NCBI GenBank assembly: GCA_016873355.1
Contig: VGXK01000003.1
Span: forward strand, 1 to 21,162
From: Phycisphaerae bacterium
GTDB lineage: Bacteria > Planctomycetota > Phycisphaerae > Phycisphaerales > SM1A02
DNA: 21,162 nucleotides
Reading direction: 5' to 3'
Positions 1 through 7,969 of this stretch are shown in pieces (position 1 is the stretch's first letter; the number at the start of each line of letters is the position of its first letter). Under the pieces are notes generated by a model. The model was not told the origin of the DNA. It searched no databases and was given only the letters and a program-made list of their open reading frames with translations. A program made the translations under genes and the position numbers.

Positions 1-1549
1 GCCTCGCGTGCGTGCCGCGGCTCTCGGTGCGGGCCAGCGCCGCCTGCGTCATGAGCGTGCCGATCATGAGCAGATTCTGCGTCTCCCAGCCGGACGGATC
101 GTCGAAGACGGCCTGCAGGCCGTAGCGCGCCCAGAAGCGGAACATGTCGCGAACGTCCTTGAGGCGTGCACCGTTCCGCACGATGCCGACGTGACGCCAC
201 ATGGCGCTGCGCAGGCTCTGGCGAATGTCGGACGGGTCGAGGTCCGCGCGGTCGCTCGAGGCGACGCGGCACTCGAACGGTTCCGGCAACGGCCGCGTCG
301 CAGGGGCATCGAGAATGGTCGACGCGGCGCGGCGACCGAAGACGAGGCCCTCGAGCAGGCTGTTGCTCGCGAGTCGATTCGCGCCGTGAATGCCGCAGCA
401 CGCCGCTTCGCCCGCGGCGAGCAGGCCCGGCAGGCTCGTGCGCGCGACCTCGTCGGTCACCACGCCGCCGATCGTGTAGTGCGCCGCCGGATGCACGGGA
501 ACGAGATCGCGTCCCGGGTCGAGGTCGAAGTCGGCGAGCATGCGCGCGAGCCCCGGGAATCGCTCGCGGAAGCGCTCGCCGCCGATCGGCCTCGCGTCGA
601 GGAAGACGTTCGGCTCGTGCGTGGCGGCCAGGTGTTCGACGATCGCGCGCGAAACGACGTCGCGCGGGGCGAGCTCGGCCATCTCGTGGCGCTCGAGCAT
701 GAATCGCGTGCCCGCGCGATCGACGAGATGCGCTCCTTCGCCGCGCACCGCCTCGCTGATGAGCGCGCGATGCGAGCCGGCGATGTAGAGCGCCGTCGGA
801 TGGAACTGCATGAACTCGAGGTCGGCGAGCACGGCGCCGGCCCGCCAGGCCATGGCGAGCCCGTCGCCCGTGGCCACGCGCGGATTCGTCGACTCGCGGT
901 AGACCTGCCCCGCGCCCCCGGACGCGAGCACCGTGTGCGAGGCGCGGAGCAGTTGCAGTCCGTATCGCGGATGCCAGGTGAGTGCGCCCGTCACGCGCGG
1001 GCGCTCGGCGCGCGACACGATGAGATCGACCGCGAAGCAGCGCTCGAAGATGCGGATGCGCGGCTCGGCACGGGCCCTCGCGTGCAGCACGCGCGCCAGC
1101 TCGTGTCCCGTGGCGTCGCCGTCGGCATGCACGATGCGATGGCGCCGGTGGCCGCCTTCGAGCCCGAGGCTGATCGATCCGGCGCGATCTCGATCGACGC
1201 GCATGCCCCAGTCGATCACGGTGCGCACTTCCCCCGGACCCTCGGAGACGAGCGTGCGCACCGTCGAGGGCTCGCACAGGCCGGCGCCCGCTTCGAGCGT
1301 GTCGTCGAGATGGCTCTCGAGCGAGTCGCCGTCGTCGATCGCGGCGGCGATGCCGCCCTGCGCCCAGGAAGTGTTCGAGAGGTCGAGCGACTCCTTGGCG
1401 AGCACGATCACTTCCCCGCCCTTCGACGCCTCGATCGCGCAGCGCAGTCCGGCCACGCCGCTTCCGATCACGAGCGTGTCGGTGAAGATCGAGGGAAGCA
1501 GCGAACTGCGATAGGGAACGAGATCGCGACGCTCGCGGAAGACGCCCAT
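1..1549 (-). CDS. nadB: L-aspartate oxidase (NadB), C-terminus cut by window edge
   Basis: This flavoenzyme oxidises L-aspartate to iminoaspartate, the first step of de novo NAD synthesis; NadA then uses the product to make quinolinate. Translating the minus strand from ATG at 1549 gives 516 residues with no stop before the window edge. The FAD-binding motif VIGSGVAGL lies near residue 30, followed by the family signature SNTSWAQGGIAAA. Further on are EGGHRRHRIVHADGDATG, GGAGQVYRESTNP, EFMQFHPTALY, and GANRLASNSLLEG. The visible end reads ARTESRGTHAR, which in this family lies a few tens of residues before the C-terminus, so only a short tail is missing. The start is six bases after the stop of the upstream propeller gene, with no clear ribosome binding site, so the two are probably co-transcribed. 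nadA and nadC are not in the window. Confidence 0.95.
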   Translation of the reverse strand, partial: MGVFRERRDLVPYRSSLLPSIFTDTLVIGSGVAGLRCAIEASKGGEVIVLAKESLDLSNTSWAQGGIAAAIDDGDSLESHLDDTLEAGAGLCEPSTVRTLVSEGPGEVRTVIDWGMRVDRDRAGSISLGLEGGHRRHRIVHADGDATGHELARVLHARARAEPRIRIFERCFAVDLIVSRAERPRVTGALTWHPRYGLQLLRASHTVLASGGAGQVYRESTNPRVATGDGLAMAWRAGAVLADLEFMQFHPTALYIAGSHRALISEAVRGEGAHLVDRAGTRFMLERHEMAELAPRDVVSRAIVEHLAATHEPNVFLDARPIGGERFRERFPGLARMLADFDLDPGRDLVPVHPAAHYTIGGVVTDEVARTSLPGLLAAGEAACCGIHGANRLASNSLLEGLVFGRRAASTILDAPATRPLPEPFECRVASSDRADLDPSDIRQSLRSAMWRHVGIVRNGARLKDVRDMFRFWARYGLQAVFDDPSGWETQNLLMIGTLMTQAALARTESRGTHAR

Positions 1550-1555
1550 GGCGGG

Positions 1556-2803
1556 TCAGCGCGAGGCGCCGCGTTCGGAACCGCGTTCGGCCGCGTCGGC
1601 TCGCGCCGCGTCGAGCGGCATCACGAAGTCGGCGATCCAGAGCTGGCTGCTGCGATCGGGCGCACGCTGGCTCGTCCACATCATGAGCTTGCCTGTCGAA
1701 TCGAAGGCGGGAAGCACGTCGGCGCCGTCGGCGTTCGTGATGCGACGCGGATTCGTGCCGTAGCGGGACTGCGGCGGCGTCGCCCCCGGTTCGTTCGCCG
1801 CGTCGACGAAGAAGATCTCGTAGTTGCGGTGACTGATCGCGCTCGTGGCGTACGCGAGGTGCCGGCCGCCGGGATGCCAGTACGGGCACCAGTTCACGTC
1901 GCCGTTGGCGGTCAGCGCGTACTCGCGCGACGCGCCGGTCACGCGACCCGATTCGTCGCGCGCGAGATCGGCGACGAAGATCTGAAGCAGGTTGTTTCCC
2001 GCGCGATCGCTTCGATAGCAGATGCGATCGCCGTTCGGAGAGAAGAAGGGACCGCCGTCGTACCCGGGCGCGGAGATGAGCGGCGTGATGGCGCCGCTCG
2101 CGAGATCCATGACGAACAGATCTCCCTCCCTCGATCCTCGCGCGCAATAGAGCAGCGTGCGTCCGTCGTTCGAGAGCGTGCACTCGGCCGTGTACCCGGT
2201 GCCGTCGCCCGCGAGCACGCGAAGCGCCGACGCGGGAACGTCGTCGCCGCTTCCCAGCGAAATCGTCGGCAGCTCGCGAAGGTCCGCCTGCACCACGCGC
2301 ATCTCCGGCGGGAAGCTCCAGCGATATCGACTCGTGCCGCGCTGAAAGCCCGGCGGTTCGGACGCGGTCGGCGGGCCGATCGTGCTGCCGAAGATGACGA
2401 GATTCGGATCGGCGGGATGGAACCAGCCGCAGGTGTTCGCGCTGCCGCGCGGACTCACCCGCCGGACGTTGTCGAGTCGCCAGCGCGGCTCGTCGCCGGT
2501 GACGAGGTCCGCCACGAACATGGCGTAGAAGTCCTCGGGATCGGCGCCGCCGGCAGGAACCTCGACCGCCTGGAAGATGACGCGCCGACCGTCGGGCGAG
2601 AAGTACGCCTCCCCCGCCTTCAGGAATCGGTCGGGAAAGGTGAGTTGCGTCTGACGCTCGAGCGTTCCTGATTCGGCGCTGCGCCAGTCGATCGGCGCCG
2701 CGGCCGACGCCGGCGCGGCGCCTCCCGATTGCGCCCCGACGATCGGAACGACGAGCAGTGACGTGACGATCGCGGCAGCGCCGAAACGGTGTCGAAGCGA
2801 CAT
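1556..2803 (-). CDS. Secreted TolB-like PD40 beta-propeller protein
   Basis: The 415-residue product starts with a signal peptide: basic start, hydrophobic stretch about residues 8-23, probable cleavage after GAQ/A. The rest carries repeated PD40-type propeller motifs of the form P-x-x-S-P-D-G-x-x-h-h-a. They occur at about residues 66-80 (YFSPDGRRVIFQA), 208-222 (LSNDGRTLLYCA), 252-266 (FFSPNGDRICYRSD), 307-320 (YWHPGGRHLAYAT) and 365-380. Such propellers resemble the C-terminal domain of TolB and often act as periplasmic or secreted binding scaffolds. No catalytic peptidase domain follows, so this is a stand-alone propeller with unknown ligand. The start sits just downstream of a -10-like TAGACT, leaving no leader. 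It reads directly into nadB, and I see no functional reason for that link. Confidence 0.85.
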   Translation of the reverse strand: MSLRHRFGAAAIVTSLLVVPIVGAQSGGAAPASAAAPIDWRSAESGTLERQTQLTFPDRFLKAGEAYFSPDGRRVIFQAVEVPAGGADPEDFYAMFVADLVTGDEPRWRLDNVRRVSPRGSANTCGWFHPADPNLVIFGSTIGPPTASEPPGFQRGTSRYRWSFPPEMRVVQADLRELPTISLGSGDDVPASALRVLAGDGTGYTAECTLSNDGRTLLYCARGSREGDLFVMDLASGAITPLISAPGYDGGPFFSPNGDRICYRSDRAGNNLLQIFVADLARDESGRVTGASREYALTANGDVNWCPYWHPGGRHLAYATSAISHRNYEIFFVDAANEPGATPPQSRYGTNPRRITNADGADVLPAFDSTGKLMMWTSQRAPDRSSQLWIADFVMPLDAARADAAERGSERGASR

Positions 2804-2812
2804 GGGGCGACC

Positions 2813-2818
2813 AGTCTA
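2813..2818 (-). promoter_or_regulatory. -10 element for the TolB-like gene (leaderless start)
   Basis: TAGACT on the minus strand ends nine bases before the ATG at 2803. The expected transcription start therefore falls at or within about two bases of the start codon. No -35 hexamer is recognisable. The element shares its TA with the opposite-facing -10 of the rluA-like gene. Confidence 0.55.
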
Positions 2819-2822
2819 GGCT
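2817..2822 (+). promoter_or_regulatory. -10 element for the rluA-like gene (leaderless start)
   Basis: TAGGCT on the plus strand ends eight bases before the ATG at 2831. No Shine-Dalgarno sequence fits in that gap, so a leaderless mRNA is expected. The element overlaps the divergent -10 by two bases. Confidence 0.55.
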
Positions 2823-2830
2823 GCGGCCCA

Positions 2831-3562
2831 ATGCTCGCGCCCGGCACGCGCTTCGATGGATTCACGCTGCTCCACGCCGATCGATCGCTCGTGGTGCTCG
2901 ACAAGCACTCGGGATTGCTGAGCGTGCCCGGCATCGGGCCGGAGAAGGCGGATTGCCTCGCTTCGCGCGCAGCACGCGCATTTCCGGGGGCTCGCATCGT
3001 GCATCGCCTCGATCGCGACACGTCGGGCGCGATCGTGCTCGCGCTCGACGCCGACACCCATCGAGCGCTGAGCGTGCAGTTCCAGGAGCGGCGCACGAGC
3101 AAGCGATACGTCGCGATCGTGGCCGGCGATCCTCCGAGCGATTCGGGCGAGATCGACCTGCCGATCCGCAAGGATCTCGACGATCCGCCGCGACAGATCG
3201 TCGACTTCGAGCACGGGCGCCCGAGCGTCACCGGGTGGCGCGTGATCCGGCGCGGTCGCTCCGCGCAGGAGGTGATCGAGCGGTGCGACGCGCTCGGAGC
3301 AACCGCGTCATGCACGGCCTTCGATTCGCTGCCGGCGCCGGCGCCGTACGCCCGCCTGGAGCTCGAACCGCGCACCGGTCGCGGACATCAGTTGCGCCTC
3401 CACCTCAAGTCGGTCGGCCTGCCGATCGTCGGCGACGACCTCTACGCGCCCCCGGAATTGCGGCCACACGGAACTCGATTGATGCTGCACGCATCGCATT
3501 TGGCGTTCTCGCATCCCGCGACCGGGCAATCCCTGGCGATCGACTCACGGCCTCCGTTCTGA
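2831..3562 (+). CDS. RluA-family RNA pseudouridine synthase
   Basis: This family isomerises specific uridines to pseudouridine in rRNA or tRNA. The 243-residue product has the catalytic signature HRLDRDTSG at residues 58-66, with Asp61 as the predicted nucleophile. It also has the conserved RYVAIVAG strand and the C-terminal TGRGHQLRLHL and GDDLY motifs. No S4 RNA-binding domain precedes the catalytic domain, as in short RluA/RluC-type members. About 30 residues (roughly 135-170) separate the central strand from the TGRGHQLR motif and look less conserved. An in-frame start at 2789 exists but would overlap the divergent gene; ATG 2831 is preferred because a -10-like TAGGCT lies eight bases upstream. 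Which RNA position is modified cannot be told from sequence alone. Confidence 0.88.
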   Translation: MLAPGTRFDGFTLLHADRSLVVLDKHSGLLSVPGIGPEKADCLASRAARAFPGARIVHRLDRDTSGAIVLALDADTHRALSVQFQERRTSKRYVAIVAGDPPSDSGEIDLPIRKDLDDPPRQIVDFEHGRPSVTGWRVIRRGRSAQEVIERCDALGATASCTAFDSLPAPAPYARLELEPRTGRGHQLRLHLKSVGLPIVGDDLYAPPELRPHGTRLMLHASHLAFSHPATGQSLAIDSRPPF

Positions 3563-3563
3563 T

Positions 3564-3579
3564 CGATCCGATCGGATCG
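3564..3579. terminator. 16-base perfect palindrome between convergent genes
   Basis: CGATCCGATCGGATCG begins two bases after the rluA-like stop codon and is its own reverse complement. It lies in the 109-base gap between two convergent genes. No T-run follows in either direction, so any termination role is speculative; a protein-binding site is an alternative. Confidence 0.3.
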
Positions 3580-3671
3580 GCAATGGCGCGAATCCCCGCG
3601 TCGCCCTCTGACATTGCGCCCGCACCGACGGAGCAAGGCGCTGCGTGCCCCGTCGAGCATGCGCCCGCGAT

Positions 3672-5696
3672 TCAGTTCTTCGCGCGCGGCGCCGCCGCCC
3701 AGCGCGAGAGCGCCATGAGCGGAAAGTAGAGCCGGTACAGGTGGTAGCGCAGGTAGAAGACGCGCGGGAACCCGGTGCCGGTGAATTCCGTTTCGCGCCA
3801 GCTTCCGGCGGGATCGCCGTCGGGATTGCGCTGCGGGTCGCGGGCGTCGTCGTCGGAGAGTTGCGTGCGCGCAAGCCAGGAGAGGGCTCGCAACAGGTCT
3901 GGATCGTCGGCGCCGTGGATCTCCTGGAGCACCATGGCCGCCCACGCCGTCTGGCTCGCCGTGCTCGGCCCCTGCCCCATGAGCGACGAATCCTCATAGG
4001 AATTCGCACTCTCTCCGAAACTGCCGTCGGGCTTCTGAACTCGCTTGATCCACTCGCCGGCGCGGCGGATCCACGGCTCGTCGCGCGAGGCACCGCAACG
4101 GATCGGACCGATGACCGACTGCCAGGTGCCGTAGATGTAGTTCACGCCCCAGCGTCCGAACCAGCTTCCTTCGCGCTCCTGCCTGGACTTGATGTACTCG
4201 ATCGCGCGAGCGACGGCCGGATGATCGACCGTGTATCCGTGCCACGAAAGGCACTCGAGCACGCGACCGGTGATGTCCGGGCAGCTCGGATCCTGGATCG
4301 CGTTGTGGTCGGCGAACGGGATGTACTCGTAGATGCGGCGGTCGCGCGTCTTGTCGAACGCCGCCCAGCCGCCGTCGTCGTTCTGCATCGAGAGAATCCA
4401 CGAGACGCCGCGCTCGGCGGCGGCGCGGGCGGCATCTCCGCCGGTGCGGCGCAGGGCCATGGCCACCATCGCGGTGTCGTCGACGTCGGGATACCACGCG
4501 TTGCGATACTCGAACCACCATCCCGACGGCGCGGTTCCGGGAGCCACGTTCGCCGACCAGTCGCCTCGATGTCGGCATTCCCGCTCCACGAGCCATTGCA
4601 CCGCGCGCCCGGCGCTCGCATCGCTCGACGCGGTGAGGCCCGCGTCCGCCAGCGCGTACAGCGCAATTCCCGTGTCCCACACCGGGCTGAAGCACGGTTG
4701 CAGCCGGATGCGATCGTCCTCCTCGATCATGAACGCATCGAGCTCGCGCTCGGCGCGCCGCCACACCGGGTTCGATCGATCCCACCCGAGCGCCTTGAAG
4801 ACGATCTGCGCGTAGACCATGGGCGGGAAGATCGCGCCGAGTCCCTCGGTCGGCGCGGGCGCGTCCTGTCCCATGCGCTCCAGGATCCAGCGGAGCGCCC
4901 GATCGATCGCGGCGCGGCGCCACGGCGAGCCGCCGAGCGAGTGCAGCGCCTTCAGTCCCGAATCGATCGCGGCGAAGAATCCGCGCCAGAAGACGGGCAC
5001 GCCGCTCCGCATGATGAGCCGATGACGATCGCGCAGACTGAGATAGAGCTCGTCGATGCCGAGCATGGGCGGCAACGGCCGCGTCGGCCGCAGCGTCACC
5101 ACGAGCGCGAGCGGCAGGAGCATGGTCCTGCTCCAGGCGCTCATCTTGTGCATGTGGAAGTAGAACCACCTGGGCAGATAGACGAGCTCGGGCGGAATCG
5201 CGGGCACCGCGTTCCAGGAAATCTGTCCCAGGCACGCGAGATAGAACTTGGAGAAGGAGTTCGCCCGCTCCGCGCCTCCCATGCGGAGCACGCACTCGCG
5301 CGCGCGCCGCATGTGCGGCGCATCCGGCGAATCGCCGAAGAGCTTGAGCGCGAAGTACGCCTTCACGGTCGCCGAGAGGTCGATGTTCGAGCCGGGGTAT
5401 TGGCCCCATCCGCCGTCCGGTCTCTGCTGCGATCTCAGTTGCGCCACGATCTTTCGAAGCGCGGCGGCGGGGCGACCGTCCGCGAGCGGCTGCTCCTCCT
5501 GCCCCACGATCCACTTCATGAGCAGGTACTCGCTCTGGAGGATCGAGTCCCCCTCGAGCTCGCCGCACCAGTGGCCGTCGGCGTTCTGACGCGAGCGAAG
5601 CGCGGCGAGCGCGCGGTCCGCGGCCGCGCGGATCTCGTCGCGGACATCGGCCGACGAACGGCGGCTGTCAGCCGAGCTGGATGCGGTTGCCGGCAA
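3672..5696 (-). CDS. shc: Squalene-hopene cyclase
   Basis: This membrane-associated terpene cyclase converts squalene to hopene/hopanol, the committed step to hopanoids. The 674-residue product has the catalytic acid motif DVDD at 404-407 (YPDVDDTAM), which protonates squalene. QW-type repeats are visible at GGWGQYPG (about 95), GDWSANV, GGWAAFD (about 442), GSWFGRWGVNYIYGTW (about 511-526), GSFGES and GTGFPRVFYLRYHLYRLYFPL near the C-terminus. Length fits the family (630-720). The longest frame begins at TTG 5696, which overlaps the end of the upstream gene by 29 bases; no ATG or GTG lies near it downstream, so a coupled TTG start is the best reading. No squalene synthesis genes (hpnCDE) or other hpn genes lie next to it in this window. 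Confidence 0.95.
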   Translation of the reverse strand: MPATASSSADSRRSSADVRDEIRAAADRALAALRSRQNADGHWCGELEGDSILQSEYLLMKWIVGQEEQPLADGRPAAALRKIVAQLRSQQRPDGGWGQYPGSNIDLSATVKAYFALKLFGDSPDAPHMRRARECVLRMGGAERANSFSKFYLACLGQISWNAVPAIPPELVYLPRWFYFHMHKMSAWSRTMLLPLALVVTLRPTRPLPPMLGIDELYLSLRDRHRLIMRSGVPVFWRGFFAAIDSGLKALHSLGGSPWRRAAIDRALRWILERMGQDAPAPTEGLGAIFPPMVYAQIVFKALGWDRSNPVWRRAERELDAFMIEEDDRIRLQPCFSPVWDTGIALYALADAGLTASSDASAGRAVQWLVERECRHRGDWSANVAPGTAPSGWWFEYRNAWYPDVDDTAMVAMALRRTGGDAARAAAERGVSWILSMQNDDGGWAAFDKTRDRRIYEYIPFADHNAIQDPSCPDITGRVLECLSWHGYTVDHPAVARAIEYIKSRQEREGSWFGRWGVNYIYGTWQSVIGPIRCGASRDEPWIRRAGEWIKRVQKPDGSFGESANSYEDSSLMGQGPSTASQTAWAAMVLQEIHGADDPDLLRALSWLARTQLSDDDARDPQRNPDGDPAGSWRETEFTGTGFPRVFYLRYHLYRLYFPLMALSRWAAAPRAKN

Positions 5697-6177
5697 CGCC
5701 GCCCAGTGTACGGACGGACGCGGAGCTGGGATCGGCGGCGCTTCCGGCGCCGGGCTTGAAGAGGCGCGGGCGCCGCTTCTGCCAGAAGACTTCGCCGTAG
5801 TGGAAGCGACCGAACCAGCCCCTTCGATACGGGCAGTAGAAGTCGATCGCTTCGCCGCTCTCGTGTTCCACCGACACGCAGATCGCGTGCACCTTCTTCG
5901 CGCGATCGCGCGCGGGCGTGGTCACGCTCGCGCAGATCGCCACCGCGCGCACTTCGCCGCCTGCGGCCTTCGTGCGGAACTCGTTCTCGAACTTGGCGAC
6001 CGCGCTCTTGGCGTCGCCGTGCGTCGACACGCCGTGGCCGTGCGTGCAGCGCGTCACCACTTCTCCGTCCGGAAGCATCTCGGCGCCGAACGGCGGCAGC
6101 GATTTCGACGCGGACAGCACCGTCTTCGCCGATGCGAGCAGCGCCTTGGCCAGATGATCGATGTCACGGTGCGGCAT
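5668..6177 (-). CDS. Conserved-looking protein of unknown function upstream of shc
   Basis: I do not recognise this 169-residue protein. ATG 6177 is chosen over an in-frame start at 6219 because a perfect AGGAGG lies five bases upstream. The sequence has an amphipathic N-terminal helix (DHLAKALLASAKTVLSASK), a His/Gly segment RCTHGHGVSTHG about residues 45-56, two beta-like stretches each containing a Cys (VAICASV, HAICVSVEH), and an aromatic, basic C-terminal part (DFYCPYRRGWFGRFHYGEVFWQKRR). There is no signal peptide or membrane segment. The pattern suggests a small soluble alpha/beta fold. Its last 29 bases overlap shc, so the two are very likely one transcript with coupled translation. 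Confidence 0.7.
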   Translation of the reverse strand: MPHRDIDHLAKALLASAKTVLSASKSLPPFGAEMLPDGEVVTRCTHGHGVSTHGDAKSAVAKFENEFRTKAAGGEVRAVAICASVTTPARDRAKKVHAICVSVEHESGEAIDFYCPYRRGWFGRFHYGEVFWQKRRPRLFKPGAGSAADPSSASVRTLGGVAGNRIQLG

Positions 6178-6182
6178 TCGTG

Positions 6183-6188
6183 CCTCCT
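6183..6188 (-). promoter_or_regulatory. Ribosome binding site that fixes the start of the gene upstream of shc
   Basis: The minus strand reads AGGAGG, five bases before ATG 6177. This is a full anti-16S match at ideal spacing. It argues against the longer in-frame start at 6219. Confidence 0.8.
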
Positions 6189-6368
6189 GCCGATTCACGG
6201 CCAAGGAGCGGACGGCCATCCGTCGAACGGGCGAATCGACGAACGATTCGTCGATGATTCCTGCTCGCGAACCTGAAGCGGAGCGCTCTCACGAGCGCGA
6301 CGCAATGCTTCGATCGATCCGGACGGGACCCACGATCGGGCTGGAGCCCGTCATCCGCGTCCAACCGG

Positions 6369-6374
6369 AGCGTA
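6369..6374 (-). promoter_or_regulatory. Possible -10 element for the shc transcript
   Basis: TACGCT on the minus strand lies inside CCGCTACGCTCC, the same 12-mer found at the gluQ promoter and upstream of the TPR/alpha-CTD gene. A weak -35 (TGGACG) stands 18 bases upstream. The distance to the ATG at 6177 implies a leader of about 180 bases. Confidence 0.3.
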
Positions 6375-6605
6375 GCGGTCGCGTTGCGGCCTCGTCCACG
6401 TCGGACTGGAGATTGATCGGCGCGCACGCGCGATCGGCTCCACCATCGAGCAATGGCCGTTGCAAGCGCCGCATGCTGCGGAGAACGCGGGATCGCGCGT
6501 GAATCGACCTCAGGGCCGCTTCGTGCCGGCCTTCACGAGCGTTTCGAGGCCGCGGTTCGCGAGCATGACCGTTTCCCGCGCGGAGAGGCGACCCCCGCCC
6601 CACGG

Positions 6606-7862
6606 TCAGCGGACGGACTCGATCGCCACGGGCCGTCGGGTTCGGGCCGAGCGCAGCGCCGCCTCGAGCACCTGCTGCGTGCGCCAGGCATCCTCGAAAT
6701 CGGGGAGCGGCACTTCCGGCTTCCCGCCGCCGAGCGCCCGCACGATGTCCGCCGCCATGCTCACGAATCCGTGCTCGTAGCCGATCAAGTGCGCCGCCGG
6801 CCAGTACGCGGACGCGTACGGATGGTCGCCCGCGTTCGTGCACATGATGCGGCTCCATCCGCGCAGCTTCGACGGCAGCGCGTCGTCCCACCACAGCAGT
6901 TCGTTCATGCGCTCGAAGTCGAAGCGGACGGAGCCGCGGTCGCCGTTGATCTCGATTTCGTTGCGGTTCTGATTCCCCGTCGCCAGTCGCGTCGACTCGA
7001 AGCTCGCCACCGCGCCGCCGGCGAATCGGGCCAGGAAGAGCACGCAATCGTCCACTTCGCTGCGGCCGAAGCGGCGCGACGGAGCTCGGCGTGCGCCGCC
7101 CGCACCCGCGCCGCGTCCGCGCCCCCCGCCCGCGCCCGAACGCGCGCGCGCCGCCGTGCCCGCGATCTCGCTTCCCACCTCCATCGGAATCTCGCGACGC
7201 GTGATGAAGGTCTCTTCGATCGCGCCGACCACCTCCGAGATTTCGTCGCCGGTGACGAACCGAGCCATGTCCACGATGTGGGCGTTGAGATCGCCGTGCG
7301 CCCCGGAACCCGCCTCCGCGCGCTTGAAGCGCCAGCCGAGCGGCGTCGACGCGCGGCCCCAATCCTGAAGGTAGTGCGCGCGCACGTGATGGATCGCGCC
7401 GAGGCGCCCTTCGCGCACCAGTTGATGCGCGAGCGCCACCGCCGGACAGCGCCGGTAGTTGAACCAGACGAAGGTCCTCACGCCGCGTCGACTCGCCTTC
7501 GCTGCGGCGTCCCGCATTCGCCGGGCGTCCTCGATCGTTCCCGCGAGCGGCTTCTCGCACGCCACGTGCTTGCCGGCCTTGAGCGCCGCGATCGAGATCT
7601 CGGCATGCAGGTGATTCGGCGTGGCCACGTCCACGAGTTCGATCGACGGATCCTCGACGAGGTCGCGCCAGTCGGTGGACGCGCCGACCCATCCCCAGCG
7701 CCGCGCGAAGCTCGCGGTGTGTCGGGCGTTGCGACCGGCGACTGCGCCGAGCCGCACCGCGCGAGGCAGTTCGAAGAAGCGGCCGCATTGGCTCCATGCG
7801 TTCGAGTGGGCCCGGCCCATGAAGCGCGTGCCGACGAGAGCGATGCCGAGTGGTGTGGCCAT
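6606..7862 (-). CDS. Gfo/Idh/MocA-family oxidoreductase with a Gly/Arg-rich insert
   Basis: This family consists of NAD(P)-dependent dehydrogenases acting mostly on sugars, inositols and their derivatives. The 418-residue product has an N-terminal Rossmann domain with GTRFMG at 11-16, the conserved EKPLAG at 103-108 (Lys104 likely catalytic) and GDLNAHIVD at 190-198, with His195 in the usual position. The C-terminal domain is interrupted at about 233-267 by a low-complexity block rich in Gly, Ala and Arg (GAGGGRGRGAGAGGARR). The frame stays open through it and the domain resumes with DDCVLFLARF. ATG 7862 is preferred to the longer start at 7955 because MATPLGIALVG begins the Rossmann strand and AGGGA lies about nine bases upstream. 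Substrate unknown; it is monocistronic here. Confidence 0.88.
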   Translation of the reverse strand: MATPLGIALVGTRFMGRAHSNAWSQCGRFFELPRAVRLGAVAGRNARHTASFARRWGWVGASTDWRDLVEDPSIELVDVATPNHLHAEISIAALKAGKHVACEKPLAGTIEDARRMRDAAAKASRRGVRTFVWFNYRRCPAVALAHQLVREGRLGAIHHVRAHYLQDWGRASTPLGWRFKRAEAGSGAHGDLNAHIVDMARFVTGDEISEVVGAIEETFITRREIPMEVGSEIAGTAARARSGAGGGRGRGAGAGGARRAPSRRFGRSEVDDCVLFLARFAGGAVASFESTRLATGNQNRNEIEINGDRGSVRFDFERMNELLWWDDALPSKLRGWSRIMCTNAGDHPYASAYWPAAHLIGYEHGFVSMAADIVRALGGGKPEVPLPDFEDAWRTQQVLEAALRSARTRRPVAIESVR

Positions 7863-7941
7863 GAGTGGGCTTCCCTGATGCTTGCGGCGAAGGTGCGTCC
7901 GGGTGCCGGTGCAACCGAGCGCAGCGGCCGGCGCAACGCGC

Positions 7942-7962
7942 GCGGCGGCATGCATCCGCCGC
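7942..7962. repeat. Inverted repeat beside a divergent promoter (possible operator)
   Basis: Arms GCGGCGG (7942-7948) and CCGCCGC (7956-7962) flank a seven-base CATGCAT centre. The element lies immediately upstream of the rightward -10 at 7970, in the spacer region. On the leftward strand it would fall within the first 25 bases of the transcript. Either an operator or a 5' hairpin would fit. Confidence 0.4.
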
Positions 7963-7969
7963 CGGGCCT

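Larger units (their letters stand above)
6178..6605. other. 428-base stretch with no convincing gene
   Basis: Only shadow frames cross this region. It holds the ribosome binding site at 6183-6188, a small inverted repeat CGACGAA-CGA-TTCGTCG at 6237-6253, a second one (CGGGCT...AGCCCG) at about 6339-6352, and a -10-like TACGCT on the minus strand at 6369-6374. The last of these could start the transcript for the unknown gene and shc with a leader of roughly 180 bases. No tRNA cloverleaf, CRISPR repeat or transposon end was seen. Confidence 0.5.

Noticed and set aside
8..2671. Very long plus-strand open frame of 887 codons opposite nadB and the propeller gene
   Set aside because: It is an Arg/Ala/Glu-rich shadow of high-GC minus-strand genes; the opposite strand encodes two clearly recognisable proteins.
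3645..5759. Plus-strand open frame of 704 codons opposite shc
   Set aside because: Shadow frame; shc on the minus strand has DVDD and QW motifs along its whole length.
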